From: an uncultured Oxalobacter sp. | Lineage (GTDB): Bacteria; Pseudomonadota; Gammaproteobacteria; Burkholderiales; Burkholderiaceae_D | Direction: 5' to 3' | DNA length: 6,880 bases | Assembly: GCA_937916185.1 (NCBI GenBank) | Contig: CALGGD010000302.1 | Span: 1 to 6,880 of the forward strand | In this document: positions 1 through 6,088 of the stretch, one piece after another | How the letters are laid out: each line of letters starts with the position of its first letter | How positions within the stretch are numbered: the first letter of the stretch is position 1 | Notes under the pieces: generated by a model | Seen by the model: the letters and a program-made list of their open reading frames with translations, nothing else | The model's database searches: none | Told to the model about the DNA's origin: nothing | Translations under genes and position numbers: made by a program

Positions 1-127
1 CGGTGGAGCCGGGAGCAGTGCCCGCTGAGACGGGGAAAGGGGCAACCAACGCAACACCAGAAACCGCCATGCATACTGAAAGCAGCATCTGTTTCAGCAT
101 CTGTCCTGCGGTATCAGTCAAGCGCAT
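1..127 (-). CDS. 5' end of a secreted or envelope protein (possibly M23-type peptidase), cut by the window edge
   Basis: Forty-two codons are visible, starting from ATG at 127. An in-frame TAA lies only five codons upstream, so this is the most upstream start possible. A GAGGGA ribosome binding site sits about seven bases before it. The N-terminus looks like a Sec signal peptide: polar and charged residues first (MRLTDTAGQMLKQ), then a hydrophobic run (MLLSVCMAVSGVALVAPF), then a likely signal peptidase I site near PVSA-GTAP. The mature part begins with a low-complexity stretch rich in Ala, Gly, Pro, Ser and Thr. The gene is divergent from tyrS. In many betaproteobacteria the gene in this position encodes an M23 family peptidoglycan endopeptidase, and I infer that identity from position alone, because no catalytic residue lies in the window. 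Confidence 0.7.
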   Translation of the reverse strand, partial: MRLTDTAGQMLKQMLLSVCMAVSGVALVAPFPVSAGTAPGST

Positions 128-270
128 CCAGTTTCCCTCTTAAGGCTGCAATCAGTTAAAATAATCTATTTCTATGCGGACAAAAGCCCTGATGTATTGC
201 ATCGTCAATATATCAATCGAGCTTTAAATTATAACAATTCAAAACGATAGATATAAGTGAATAATCACCG
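128..270. promoter_or_regulatory. Divergent intergenic region between the secreted protein gene and tyrS
   Basis: These 143 bases separate two divergent starts and must hold both promoters. The AT-rich core (about 200-245) contains a perfect TATAAT on the minus strand (228-233) overlapping TATAAC on the plus strand (230-235). Neither has a convincing -35 box at 16-18 bases. TTGCAT at 197-202 is too far from the plus-strand box to pair with it. tyrS has only a weak ribosome binding site (AAGTGA, about 12 bases before its ATG). I see no T-box leader and no attenuator hairpin. Promoter positions are guesses; that the region is regulatory follows from the gene layout. Confidence 0.4.
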
Positions 271-1518
271 ATGACTGAAAATATCACGATGCCTGCGCCT
301 GCAGAAGAACTGCCACTGACCGATTCTGTCAAAGAAGCACTTGCCATTGCGAAACGCGGTTGCGATGAACTGATCATCGAAGCGGAATTTGCGCAGAAAC
401 TCGCCCGTTCTGAGAAAACCGGCACCCCATTGCGTATCAAGCTGGGGCTTGACCCGACTGCCCCAGACCTCCATCTGGGACACACCGTTGTCCTCAACAA
501 GATGCGCCAGCTGCAGGACCTTGGCCATGTCGTCATCTTCCTGATCGGCGACTTCACCTCCCTCATCGGTGATCCCAGCGGACGGAATGCCACCCGTCCA
601 CCGCTGACCCGTGAACAGATTGAAGAAAACGCCATGACTTACTTCAAGCAGGCAAGTCTGGTGCTCGATCCTGAAAAAACCGAAATCCGCTACAACTCTG
701 AATGGAGTGATGCCCTCGGTGCGCGTGGCATGATCAAGCTCGCCGCCATGTACACGGTTGCCCGTATCATGGAACGTGATGATTTCTCCAAACGCTTCAA
801 GGCAGGCACCCCGATTTCTGTCCATGAATTCCTCTATCCGTTGATGCAGGGCTATGACTCCGTTGCCCTCAAGTCAGACCTTGAACTTGGCGGTACTGAC
901 CAGAAATTCAACCTGCTTGTCGGTCGTGAACTCCAGCGTCAGGTCGGTCAGGAACCCCAGTGCATCCTCACCATGCCACTGCTTGAGGGGCTGGATGGCG
1001 TCCAGAAGATGTCCAAGTCCAAAGGCAACTATGTCGGCATCAAGGAGCCCGGCAATGTCCAGTTCGGCAAGCTCATGAGCATCTCTGATGACATGATGTG
1101 GCGCTACTATGAGCTGCTTTCCTTCAAGTCCATCCAGGAAATCGAGAAGCTCAAGAAGGCTGTTGCCGAAGGCATGAACCCACGTGATGTCAAGGTCGCC
1201 TTTGCCCAGGAAATCGTTGAACGCTTCCATTCCAAGGCAGATGCAGAAGCCGCGTTGCAGGATTTCGTCAACCGCACCCATGGAGGAATCCCAGACGATA
1301 TCCCGACCGTCAAGCTCAGCGGTGCCCCTCTGCCGATTGGCAACCTGCTCAAACAGGCTGGCCTGTGCCCCTCCACCTCAGATGCGATGCGCATGGTCCA
1401 ACAGGGTGCTGTCCGTATCAACAGCGAGGTCATCAGTGACAAGGCACTCAAGGTTGGTGCCGGTACCATGGTCGTCCAGGTCGGCAAACGCCGCTTCGCC
1501 AAAGTCGAGCTGGCTTGA
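271..1518 (+). CDS. tyrS: Tyrosyl-tRNA synthetase (TyrRS)
   Basis: This cytosolic class I aminoacyl-tRNA synthetase activates tyrosine with ATP and charges tRNA-Tyr (EC 6.1.1.1). The 415 residues match the usual bacterial length. Visible signatures are the HIGH motif as HLGH (residues 68-71, within LDPTAPDLHLGH), the tyrosine pocket region YPLMQGYD (189-196), GGTDQKFNLLVGR (207-219) and a perfect KMSKS loop (246-250). The C-terminal portion (about 350-415) has the pattern of an S4 RNA-binding domain, including a VRINSEVISDK segment. The HLGH form and the length fit the TyrRS branch common in betaproteobacteria rather than the E. coli branch; that is from memory. The first in-frame ATG is used, with only a weak ribosome binding site. 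The gene is complete and intact, monocistronic here, and followed by a strong hairpin. Confidence 0.98.
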   Translation: MTENITMPAPAEELPLTDSVKEALAIAKRGCDELIIEAEFAQKLARSEKTGTPLRIKLGLDPTAPDLHLGHTVVLNKMRQLQDLGHVVIFLIGDFTSLIGDPSGRNATRPPLTREQIEENAMTYFKQASLVLDPEKTEIRYNSEWSDALGARGMIKLAAMYTVARIMERDDFSKRFKAGTPISVHEFLYPLMQGYDSVALKSDLELGGTDQKFNLLVGRELQRQVGQEPQCILTMPLLEGLDGVQKMSKSKGNYVGIKEPGNVQFGKLMSISDDMMWRYYELLSFKSIQEIEKLKKAVAEGMNPRDVKVAFAQEIVERFHSKADAEAALQDFVNRTHGGIPDDIPTVKLSGAPLPIGNLLKQAGLCPSTSDAMRMVQQGAVRINSEVISDKALKVGAGTMVVQVGKRRFAKVELA

Positions 1519-1533
1519 AACCATTCCAGAAAA

Positions 1534-1567
1534 CAGGGAAGCCGTCCATTCCTGAACGGCTTCCCTG
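1534..1567. terminator. Shared bidirectional terminator between tyrS and the methyltransferase gene
   Basis: A perfect 12-bp inverted repeat, CAGGGAAGCCGT / ACGGCTTCCCTG, surrounds a 10-base loop. It lies 15 bases after the tyrS stop and 18 bases after the stop of the convergent methyltransferase. Read on the minus strand the stem is followed directly by TTTTCTGG, a short U tract. Read on the plus strand it is followed by CGTTTAAG, a weaker one. The stem is strong and GC-rich, so it probably serves both genes, more typically for the minus-strand transcript. Confidence 0.85.
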
Positions 1568-1585
1568 CGTTTAAGCCTTCGACAT

Positions 1586-2827
1586 TCAGTCTTCTGCCTT
1601 AAAATCCAGCCCTAACGAAGCACAGATTTCAGGATGGGAAACCTCCCATGAAACCGTTGCCCCGTCACTGGCATACTGTGCCCTTGCCGATTTGACAGCA
1701 TCCAGCAGTTCATTCAGCCGGACACTCGGTCCATAATGCAGCAGCTGCCAGCCGGCATCATTGCACGCATAGTAATAGCCGATGCCGCCTGCCACACCGA
1801 CTCGTGTGATGAACGTCACATCATATTTCTCAAGCACCGCCCTGCCGACATAGACATCCGTCTTGTCCCATGCGCTGAAAACCATATCCGCCAGCGATTC
1901 ATTCCCCTCGATGTGGACAATCTCCATCTTCGCACGGCCATAAGCCGCAATGATGTCCTCACGCCTTGCCGGGACCAGGCTGGAGGTTTTTTTCATGAAC
2001 ACAGCAACCGGATGCGTCTGTGGAAGGCCGTTCCCATCCGTATGGGTCAGCCCCTTGGAACAGTAGGCGAGGAACCGTAAGCCAGAAGCCTCGCAGATGC
2101 GCACCCAACGGCAGAAAGTTTCGCCATATCCCCAGCTGTCCTGCGAATAGAATACCCCGTCATCCGCCAATAGTTCATTCACCAGCTGCATATCTGCCAA
2201 TGGCTGCTGAGGCTGATCCCGTTCATCCGGCGTCATCAGCCCCTTGCTGAACACATCCATCTTCATCGAAGAAGCATAGACCTGCGAGGCAATCACCAGA
2301 TCCGCCTTGCCAGGGTTGGCTTTCATGAAACTGTCCAATGAACCTGTGAACGTATGCACATTGTCCAATTTCAGCCCGATTGCACGGGCATCTGTCACCA
2401 GCGTGGCATCCATATTGATATCAAGGGCAATCACCCGCGCATCAGGGAACTGTTTCGCGAGGAAACACGCCAACAGGCCGTTGCCACAGCCGATATCCAC
2501 AACCACCTTGCCAGACAGGTCACCGACCTGCCCGAGCAGCCATTCCGCAAAAACACCCAGCCGTTCTGCGTCCAACTGACCTGCCAATGCATTCGAGAAC
2601 TCCAGCGAAGAATAAACCACACTGTAAGGCTCTTCGATGGCGGATCCGCCTTCAGCCTTCGCGTGCGCATAATCCAGATAACGCTTTGCCATATCCTTGA
2701 ACTTGATGTTCAAACGCTTCTCAAAAGCGGCATTGTTCGTCTGCTTCGGGACACCATGCCCTAGGCAGAACTGCGAGAACACCTGCCGGACAGGCTTGCG
2801 GTTCGATGGTTTCTTGACGGGTTTCAT
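1586..2827 (-). CDS. SAM-dependent class I methyltransferase, substrate unknown
   Basis: The reading frame is open from ATG 2848 (420 residues), but I prefer ATG 2827 (413 residues), because GGAG at 2838-2841 lies ten bases before it and nothing like a ribosome binding site precedes 2848. The SAM-binding fold is clear: motif I VVVDIGCGNG (residues 108-117 of the 413-residue form), the acidic end of strand 2 in VIALDIN (132-138), and a motif IV-like DLVIASQVY about 40 residues later. A basic N-terminus (KPVKKPSNRKPVRQ) and a long C-terminal half with no domain I recognise flank the core. Methyl transfer from SAM is supported; the acceptor is not. Composition resembles tyrS rather than the AT-richer genes upstream, so it may belong to the chromosomal backbone and not to the neighbouring operon. 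It ends facing tyrS. Confidence 0.85.
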   Translation of the reverse strand: MKPVKKPSNRKPVRQVFSQFCLGHGVPKQTNNAAFEKRLNIKFKDMAKRYLDYAHAKAEGGSAIEEPYSVVYSSLEFSNALAGQLDAERLGVFAEWLLGQVGDLSGKVVVDIGCGNGLLACFLAKQFPDARVIALDINMDATLVTDARAIGLKLDNVHTFTGSLDSFMKANPGKADLVIASQVYASSMKMDVFSKGLMTPDERDQPQQPLADMQLVNELLADDGVFYSQDSWGYGETFCRWVRICEASGLRFLAYCSKGLTHTDGNGLPQTHPVAVFMKKTSSLVPARREDIIAAYGRAKMEIVHIEGNESLADMVFSAWDKTDVYVGRAVLEKYDVTFITRVGVAGGIGYYYACNDAGWQLLHYGPSVRLNELLDAVKSARAQYASDGATVSWEVSHPEICASLGLDFKAED

Positions 2828-2837
2828 CTCAAAAACA

Positions 2838-2841
2838 CTCC
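2838..2841 (-). promoter_or_regulatory. Start-deciding ribosome binding site GGAG of the methyltransferase
   Basis: GGAG on the minus strand, ten bases upstream of ATG 2827. It favours this start over the ATG at 2848, which is preceded by pyrimidine-rich sequence (ATTTCCCCT). Confidence 0.5.
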
Positions 2842-2903
2842 GTGGCATAGGGGAAATATGCCGATAATCAGAAAGGTCTTACTGTATCAGAGGAAAAGGT
2901 TTC

Positions 2904-2933
2904 TTCATATCGGAGCATGGAAGGGCGGGACAA
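2904..2933 (-). promoter_or_regulatory. Possible promoter for the methyltransferase gene
   Basis: On the minus strand TTGTCC (2928-2933) and TATGAA (2904-2909) are separated by 18 bases, each matching four of six consensus bases. It lies in the gap of 115 bases between the glycosyltransferase stop and the methyltransferase start, where an independent promoter would be expected. No strong terminator is visible in the same gap, so read-through from the operon is also possible. Confidence 0.25.
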
Positions 2934-2942
2934 AAAGAACAC

Positions 2943-3614
2943 TTACGGTTCAAATTTTCGTTTGACTTTAAGACGTTCTCGTAGCAGCTTGGCGTAATCA
3001 CCGTATTCTCTTGAACGGTGCGTGATACCAAAATTGGTGTCGTGAATCCTTCTCATGACAGTGATGCAATCCAACCGATGGATATTGATATGATGTTTCA
3101 TGAGCCGGTTTGTCAAATCGATGGTTTCGCCGGCCGTTGTCTTTTCGCTGCAAGGTCCGATGATATCAAAGATGGCTCTGCGGAAAAGCATGGCTCCCGA
3201 TAGGAAACCAAAATAGGGGGCCTCCTTAATCTTAGACTTCCTGTTCTTTGCATCGGGTGAGAGGAAGTCTTTCGCTTTTGCCATTACAACCATTGCATCA
3301 GGATTGTGTTCCAAGGGCTGGCACAGGGTTGCCAAGGCATCTGGCGTGAGCACATCATCGTGGTCATGGAAGAGGACAAACTGCCCTGTGGCGTACTTCA
3401 GCCCTGTGTTCTTGCCAACAGATTGCCCTTTTGTTTCAGCATGATGAATCAGGGTACACCCGTACTTTTGGGCAATGGCTGATGTTTTGTCATCAGAGTT
3501 GTCATCAACCACAATAACTTCAACATCAAGCCCTTGGTTGCGGATTGCCTCCAGTGCTTCGCCAAGATAGTTTGCACCATTTTTGACGGGGATAATGATT
3601 GAGACTTTCTTCAC
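2943..3614 (-). CDS. Small family 2 glycosyltransferase
   Basis: The N-terminus KVSIIIPVKNGANYL is typical of GT2 GT-A fold enzymes, which move a sugar from a nucleotide donor with inversion. Nucleotide-binding VVDDNSDD is at residues 35-42 and the metal-binding DXD region appears as FHDHDDV (82-88). The acceptor-side half contains FLSGAMLFRR, and a late RRIHDTNFG segment resembles the conserved R-x-H...N block of small GT2 enzymes. At 223 residues it is shorter than many GT2 proteins but keeps the whole catalytic core, with no membrane segment. The start is GTG, and its GTGA overlaps the TGA stop of the preceding gene by four bases, which suggests translational coupling. It is the last gene of the operon in the window. 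Donor and acceptor are unknown. Confidence 0.9.
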   Translation of the reverse strand: MKKVSIIIPVKNGANYLGEALEAIRNQGLDVEVIVVDDNSDDKTSAIAQKYGCTLIHHAETKGQSVGKNTGLKYATGQFVLFHDHDDVLTPDALATLCQPLEHNPDAMVVMAKAKDFLSPDAKNRKSKIKEAPYFGFLSGAMLFRRAIFDIIGPCSEKTTAGETIDLTNRLMKHHINIHRLDCITVMRRIHDTNFGITHRSREYGDYAKLLRERLKVKRKFEP

Positions 3615-4579
3615 TTTTGTAATTTCTGTTTTCTGATTAATACACTCAGCAATTTTGCCCGATGGATATGAAATGCCTTTAATAACCCATTCGCATCGTG
3701 CTGCTGAATCGCAATTTTAAATTTTTCAATGGCGTCATGCTGATATTTGAGCAAATCAACCAATAGAGCCAGCTCATGCCATATTTCTCCTATGAATGAC
3801 CTATTGGTGTTGAGCATGGAAAGGTAGCCCAAAAAAAATTCTTGGTAGAGGATTTCGTAACTGTGTTCGTCTATATCCATGTCTTTTATATAAGTAAAGA
3901 GACGGATATAACCATTTGCGATGTTGCGGACAGTTTTTATATCAAGCGGTCTGTTTGTTACAGAACCGAAGTGTCTTATATATAGGTAGCTGCCCCCACT
4001 TTCGACAAGACCAATGGTTTTGGCGTAATAAACAGCCCTTATCATAAAAATTCTATCCTCAGTATAAGCAATATCCTCATTGAAAAGAATGTTATTTTTT
4101 GTGAGGAGAGATTTTCGGTATAGTACACTCGGAAAATCCATATGGAGATTGAATTTATTTTCTTTGACTTTCTGGTTTATGACAAAAGATTCTTTGATTT
4201 CTTCTCCATTAACAATTTTGAAAGGTCCTTTCACAAGGTCTAAGTCGTGGTTTTTTGCTTCTTGGTAGAGATTGGAGATAAAGTCTGTTTCAATGATGTC
4301 GTCGGCATCTACAAAACAGATATATTCACCGGATGCCATGTTGAGAGCTGCATTGCGGGCTGCAGAGACGCCTTTATTCACGGCAAAATGGATGATCCGT
4401 ATACGGGCATCTGTTGCAGCTGCCTGCGTCAGGATTTCCAGTGACCGATCTGTGGAGGCATCATTGACACAGAGGATTTCGATGTTCCGGCACGATTGTG
4501 CACGGACATTTCCAAGACATTCAGAAATCCATTTCTCAGCATTGAATACAGGAATGATGACCGAAACAGACGGTGCCAT
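3611..4579 (-). CDS. Family 2 glycosyltransferase
   Basis: A GT-A fold transferase of 322 residues. It starts SVSVIIPVFNAEKWISECL, followed by ILCVNDASTDRS (nucleotide binding, about residues 35-46), NKGVSAARNAAL and FVDADD (89-94, the DXD metal site). The remaining 200 residues are AT-rich in base composition and not recognisable in detail. An ATG at 4630 is in frame, but I choose ATG 4579: GGAAG (4586-4590) sits six bases before it, the GT2 core begins immediately after it, and the residues before it (MKTLPMSEDV...) are only another frame of the tail sequence that ends at 4581. The 4-nt overlap with the next gene and the one-base gap to the tail frame make it an inner operon gene. It may elongate or decorate the product of the kinase and PqqD module; substrate unknown. 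Confidence 0.88.
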   Translation of the reverse strand: MAPSVSVIIPVFNAEKWISECLGNVRAQSCRNIEILCVNDASTDRSLEILTQAAATDARIRIIHFAVNKGVSAARNAALNMASGEYICFVDADDIIETDFISNLYQEAKNHDLDLVKGPFKIVNGEEIKESFVINQKVKENKFNLHMDFPSVLYRKSLLTKNNILFNEDIAYTEDRIFMIRAVYYAKTIGLVESGGSYLYIRHFGSVTNRPLDIKTVRNIANGYIRLFTYIKDMDIDEHSYEILYQEFFLGYLSMLNTNRSFIGEIWHELALLVDLLKYQHDAIEKFKIAIQQHDANGLLKAFHIHRAKLLSVLIRKQKLQK

Positions 4580-4580
4580 A

Positions 4581-4793
4581 TCAAGCTTCCAGTTTACCTT
4601 CACGTCTTCTGACATCGGCAGTGTCTTCATTCAGTGCGTTCTTGTTGGGTTCCCAACCGGTTTCTTCGCTGACTTGATGGATAGGATCAGCCAGCAGAAG
4701 CTCTTGGACATCATTGAAGCTGGTCAATTTCATCAAATAGCTGTCACTGCCTGCTGTTGTTGCATCGATGGTTGCAATAGAGGCAGTGTCTCT
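4581..4793 (-). CDS. Hidden reading frame: detached C-terminal tail of the PqqD-like gene, candidate modified peptide
   Basis: This frame has no stop for 70 codons directly after the nine-G run and continues the PqqD frame if one G is removed (484 bases from ATG 5064 to the TGA at 4581, one more than a multiple of three). Its N-terminal third is a Thr/Ala/Ser-rich linker (TASIATIDATTAGSDS). Next come FNDVQ and LLLADPIHQVSEETGW, then a charged end rich in Asn, Glu, Arg and Lys. I remember a similar D-P-[IV]-H-x-V-x-E..G-W motif in tails of PqqD-like proteins from kinase and glycosyltransferase clusters, but this is unchecked. An internal ATG (4733) would give a 50-residue independent peptide, though without a good ribosome binding site. 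The coding reality rests on the open frame, the motif and the one-base junction to the next gene. It could be a fused domain or a precursor peptide. Confidence 0.65.
   Translation of the reverse strand, partial: RDTASIATIDATTAGSDSYLMKLTSFNDVQELLLADPIHQVSEETGWEPNKNALNEDTADVRRREGKLEA
4586..4590 (-). promoter_or_regulatory. Ribosome binding site GGAAG for the glycosyltransferase, inside the end of the hidden tail frame
   Basis: GGAAG precedes ATG 4579 by six bases and lies within the last codons of the tail frame, whose TGA (4581-4583) is one base from this ATG. The arrangement decides the glycosyltransferase start and shows that the tail frame ends exactly where a coupled upstream gene should end. 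Confidence 0.6.
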
Positions 4794-4794
4794 A
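4778..4794 (-). other. Small hairpin just after the nine-G run
   Basis: On the minus strand TAGAG (4790-4794) and CTCTA (4778-4782) are complementary around a seven-base loop, and two G-U pairs could extend the stem into the G run. It includes the TAG stop of the short PqqD frame. A structure at this distance could influence slippage, but a five-pair stem is weak and may be chance. Confidence 0.25.
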
Positions 4795-5064
4795 CCCCCC
4801 CCCTCCCTCTATGAGAATTTCGCATGCCTTCAATTGGTCAATAAAAGCGTCAAACTGTGTGCCAATATCGCTTGGCGCACCTTCCAACGAGGTAAGGGAT
4901 GAACGTAGCGTCTCAGAAGAAACTCCGTTTATCAGGTTGTTGTAGATAAGTGTTCCAAATGGATTCAACTCATAATAGATGCCTGTGTCGCCATTGATGA
5001 TGATGGCTGTTCCATCAGTGATGTCAGCAAACATCTTTTCATCGTTCATCACAAAATTCGTCAT
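4792..5064 (-). CDS. PqqD-like peptide-binding protein (RiPP recognition element fold), frame interrupted at its end
   Basis: PqqD-like proteins bind a leader or substrate peptide and present it to modifying enzymes. The 90 residues match the domain length. The pattern is typical: a short N-terminal strand pair (FADITDGTAIIINGDTGIYYELN), NPFGTLIYNNLINGVS as the helix that reads N-x-x-G/A-x-x-I-[WY] in the family, and a C-terminal helix FDAFIDQLKACEILIEG ending the winged-helix fold. I choose ATG 5064, two bases after the kinase stop, with AGAGA upstream. The frame is also open to ATG 5280, but that part lies inside the kinase gene and looks like shadow sequence. The protein ends in four Gly from the nine-G run and TAG. 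Removing one G gives 160 residues with the LLLADPIHQVSEETGW tail, so the gene is either switched off for its tail or miscalled here. Confidence 0.85.
   Translation of the reverse strand: MTNFVMNDEKMFADITDGTAIIINGDTGIYYELNPFGTLIYNNLINGVSSETLRSSLTSLEGAPSDIGTQFDAFIDQLKACEILIEGGGG
4795..4803 (-). repeat. Nine-G homopolymer at the end of the PqqD-like frame
   Basis: Nine G in a row on the coding (minus) strand, preceded by GAGGGA. As written the codons read GGG GGG GGG TAG and stop the protein after the PqqD domain. Eight G would read GGG GGG GGT AGA and continue into the 70-codon tail. It is the longest homopolymer I noticed in the window and sits exactly at the domain border. Confidence 0.9.
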
Positions 5065-5066
5065 TT

Positions 5067-6086
5067 TTAATTCTCTGTTTTCAGCTGATTGAGAAAGTCT
5101 TTCAAGCATGTTGCATTGGCATGGATATCGCTCGATAAGGTGATCTTGTAAAAGGGAAGTCCCCCTACCATAGATATCAGTTTCTTCATAATCGACAGGT
5201 CTGGCGTTGTCCTTAACATCTGAATGAAAGTCGAATGTGCAAACTGATTGATTGCCCGCCCTCTTTCCTGCGGCGAGCAAGGGGTAATAGCCGGGCTGCT
5301 CCCTGCAACAATCTCTGGGAAAAGCCCAACCTTAATCGGGTAATGGCTCTTAAAGCGGTGATGGAACGGTGCAATATTGATGATGTACTTGTCCCGGCGT
5401 CCGTTGTTGGTCAGGAAGCGGCAACCGTCCAATTCGTCAAAGAGCGTGTTATACATCCTTGGCGATAAAGCGATGATGGAATAGATGGGATAGGCATATA
5501 AGCTATCCTTTTCGTTTTCTAAGACCAGGTAATCATCGGAGACATAATGAAGGCCATCGAGCATGGCTGTTACGGCTAATGTTGATTTCCCACGTTGTCC
5601 CCGTGCGCAGATCAGTGCGCCAAAATTGTCCAGACCAACGGCAGCACCATGGACAAGATTGCATTGGCTGGATAAAGATGTTGATATCGTATGGATGATT
5701 CGGTTGAACATCAGGACAAAAATGTGTCCTTCCAGGATAAAGGTCTCAGGTTCCAGGTTGGATGCGGCAAAATAATACGTTCGGTTGCTGTCATCACATT
5801 CGTAGAAAACCCGAAGGGGCTTTTCAGGATCTACGGGAATGCCATTGTCTGGCAGTTTCCAGACAATGAGGGTGGCATCATGGTGTTTGGTCTGTTCCGA
5901 AAGAATAAAGGAAAGCTGGTTCTGTATCAGCGGGAGGTAGGCTTTATCTCGGATGACAATACGTACCGTGATATATCCTAGGGTTATATATTTTTCAGAA
6001 ACCACAGGATGCTTATTTTGCAGGTAATCATCCAAATCGGCTGGAGAGAGCTTTTTGTTTCCTGCCTTCTGATCAGAAGTATCCAT
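5067..6086 (-). CDS. HPr kinase-related P-loop protein (putative peptide serine kinase)
   Basis: The 339 residues resemble the HPr kinase/phosphorylase C-terminal domain adopted by RiPP clusters. Visible motifs: NLVHGAAVGL (143-152), the P-loop CARGQRGKST (160-169) and YVSDDYLVLE (181-190), whose paired Asp would hold the catalytic metal and base. The first Gly of the classical Walker A is Ala (A161), but G166-K167-S168-T169 are intact, and I recall ARG-x-x-GKST as normal for this subgroup. The N-terminal half (1-140) has no domain I can name. Known relatives phosphorylate a serine, for instance at the end of lasso peptides of the paeninodin type; transfer of that role here is inference. ATG 6086 lies two bases after the preceding stop, with GAAG upstream, and PqqD follows after two bases. 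No transmembrane segment is seen. Confidence 0.82.
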   Translation of the reverse strand: MDTSDQKAGNKKLSPADLDDYLQNKHPVVSEKYITLGYITVRIVIRDKAYLPLIQNQLSFILSEQTKHHDATLIVWKLPDNGIPVDPEKPLRVFYECDDSNRTYYFAASNLEPETFILEGHIFVLMFNRIIHTISTSLSSQCNLVHGAAVGLDNFGALICARGQRGKSTLAVTAMLDGLHYVSDDYLVLENEKDSLYAYPIYSIIALSPRMYNTLFDELDGCRFLTNNGRRDKYIINIAPFHHRFKSHYPIKVGLFPEIVAGSSPAITPCSPQERGRAINQFAHSTFIQMLRTTPDLSIMKKLISMVGGLPFYKITLSSDIHANATCLKDFLNQLKTEN

Positions 6087-6088
6087 GG

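Noticed and set aside
265..825. Minus-strand open frame of 186 codons inside tyrS
   Set aside because: Antisense shadow of a strongly conserved gene; no ribosome binding site and no recognisable domain.
2354..2764. Plus-strand open frame of 136 codons opposite the methyltransferase
   Set aside because: Lies wholly antisense to a gene with clear motifs, and its protein has no plausible pattern.
2927..2950. Terminator after the small glycosyltransferase (GAAC...GTTC followed by five T)
   Set aside because: Only a four-pair stem; the T run alone does not support a terminator.
5065..5280. N-terminal extension of the PqqD frame to ATG 5280 (162 residues)
   Set aside because: It overlaps the kinase gene in another frame, reads as low-quality sequence, and ATG 5064 sits two bases after the kinase stop with a full PqqD domain behind it.
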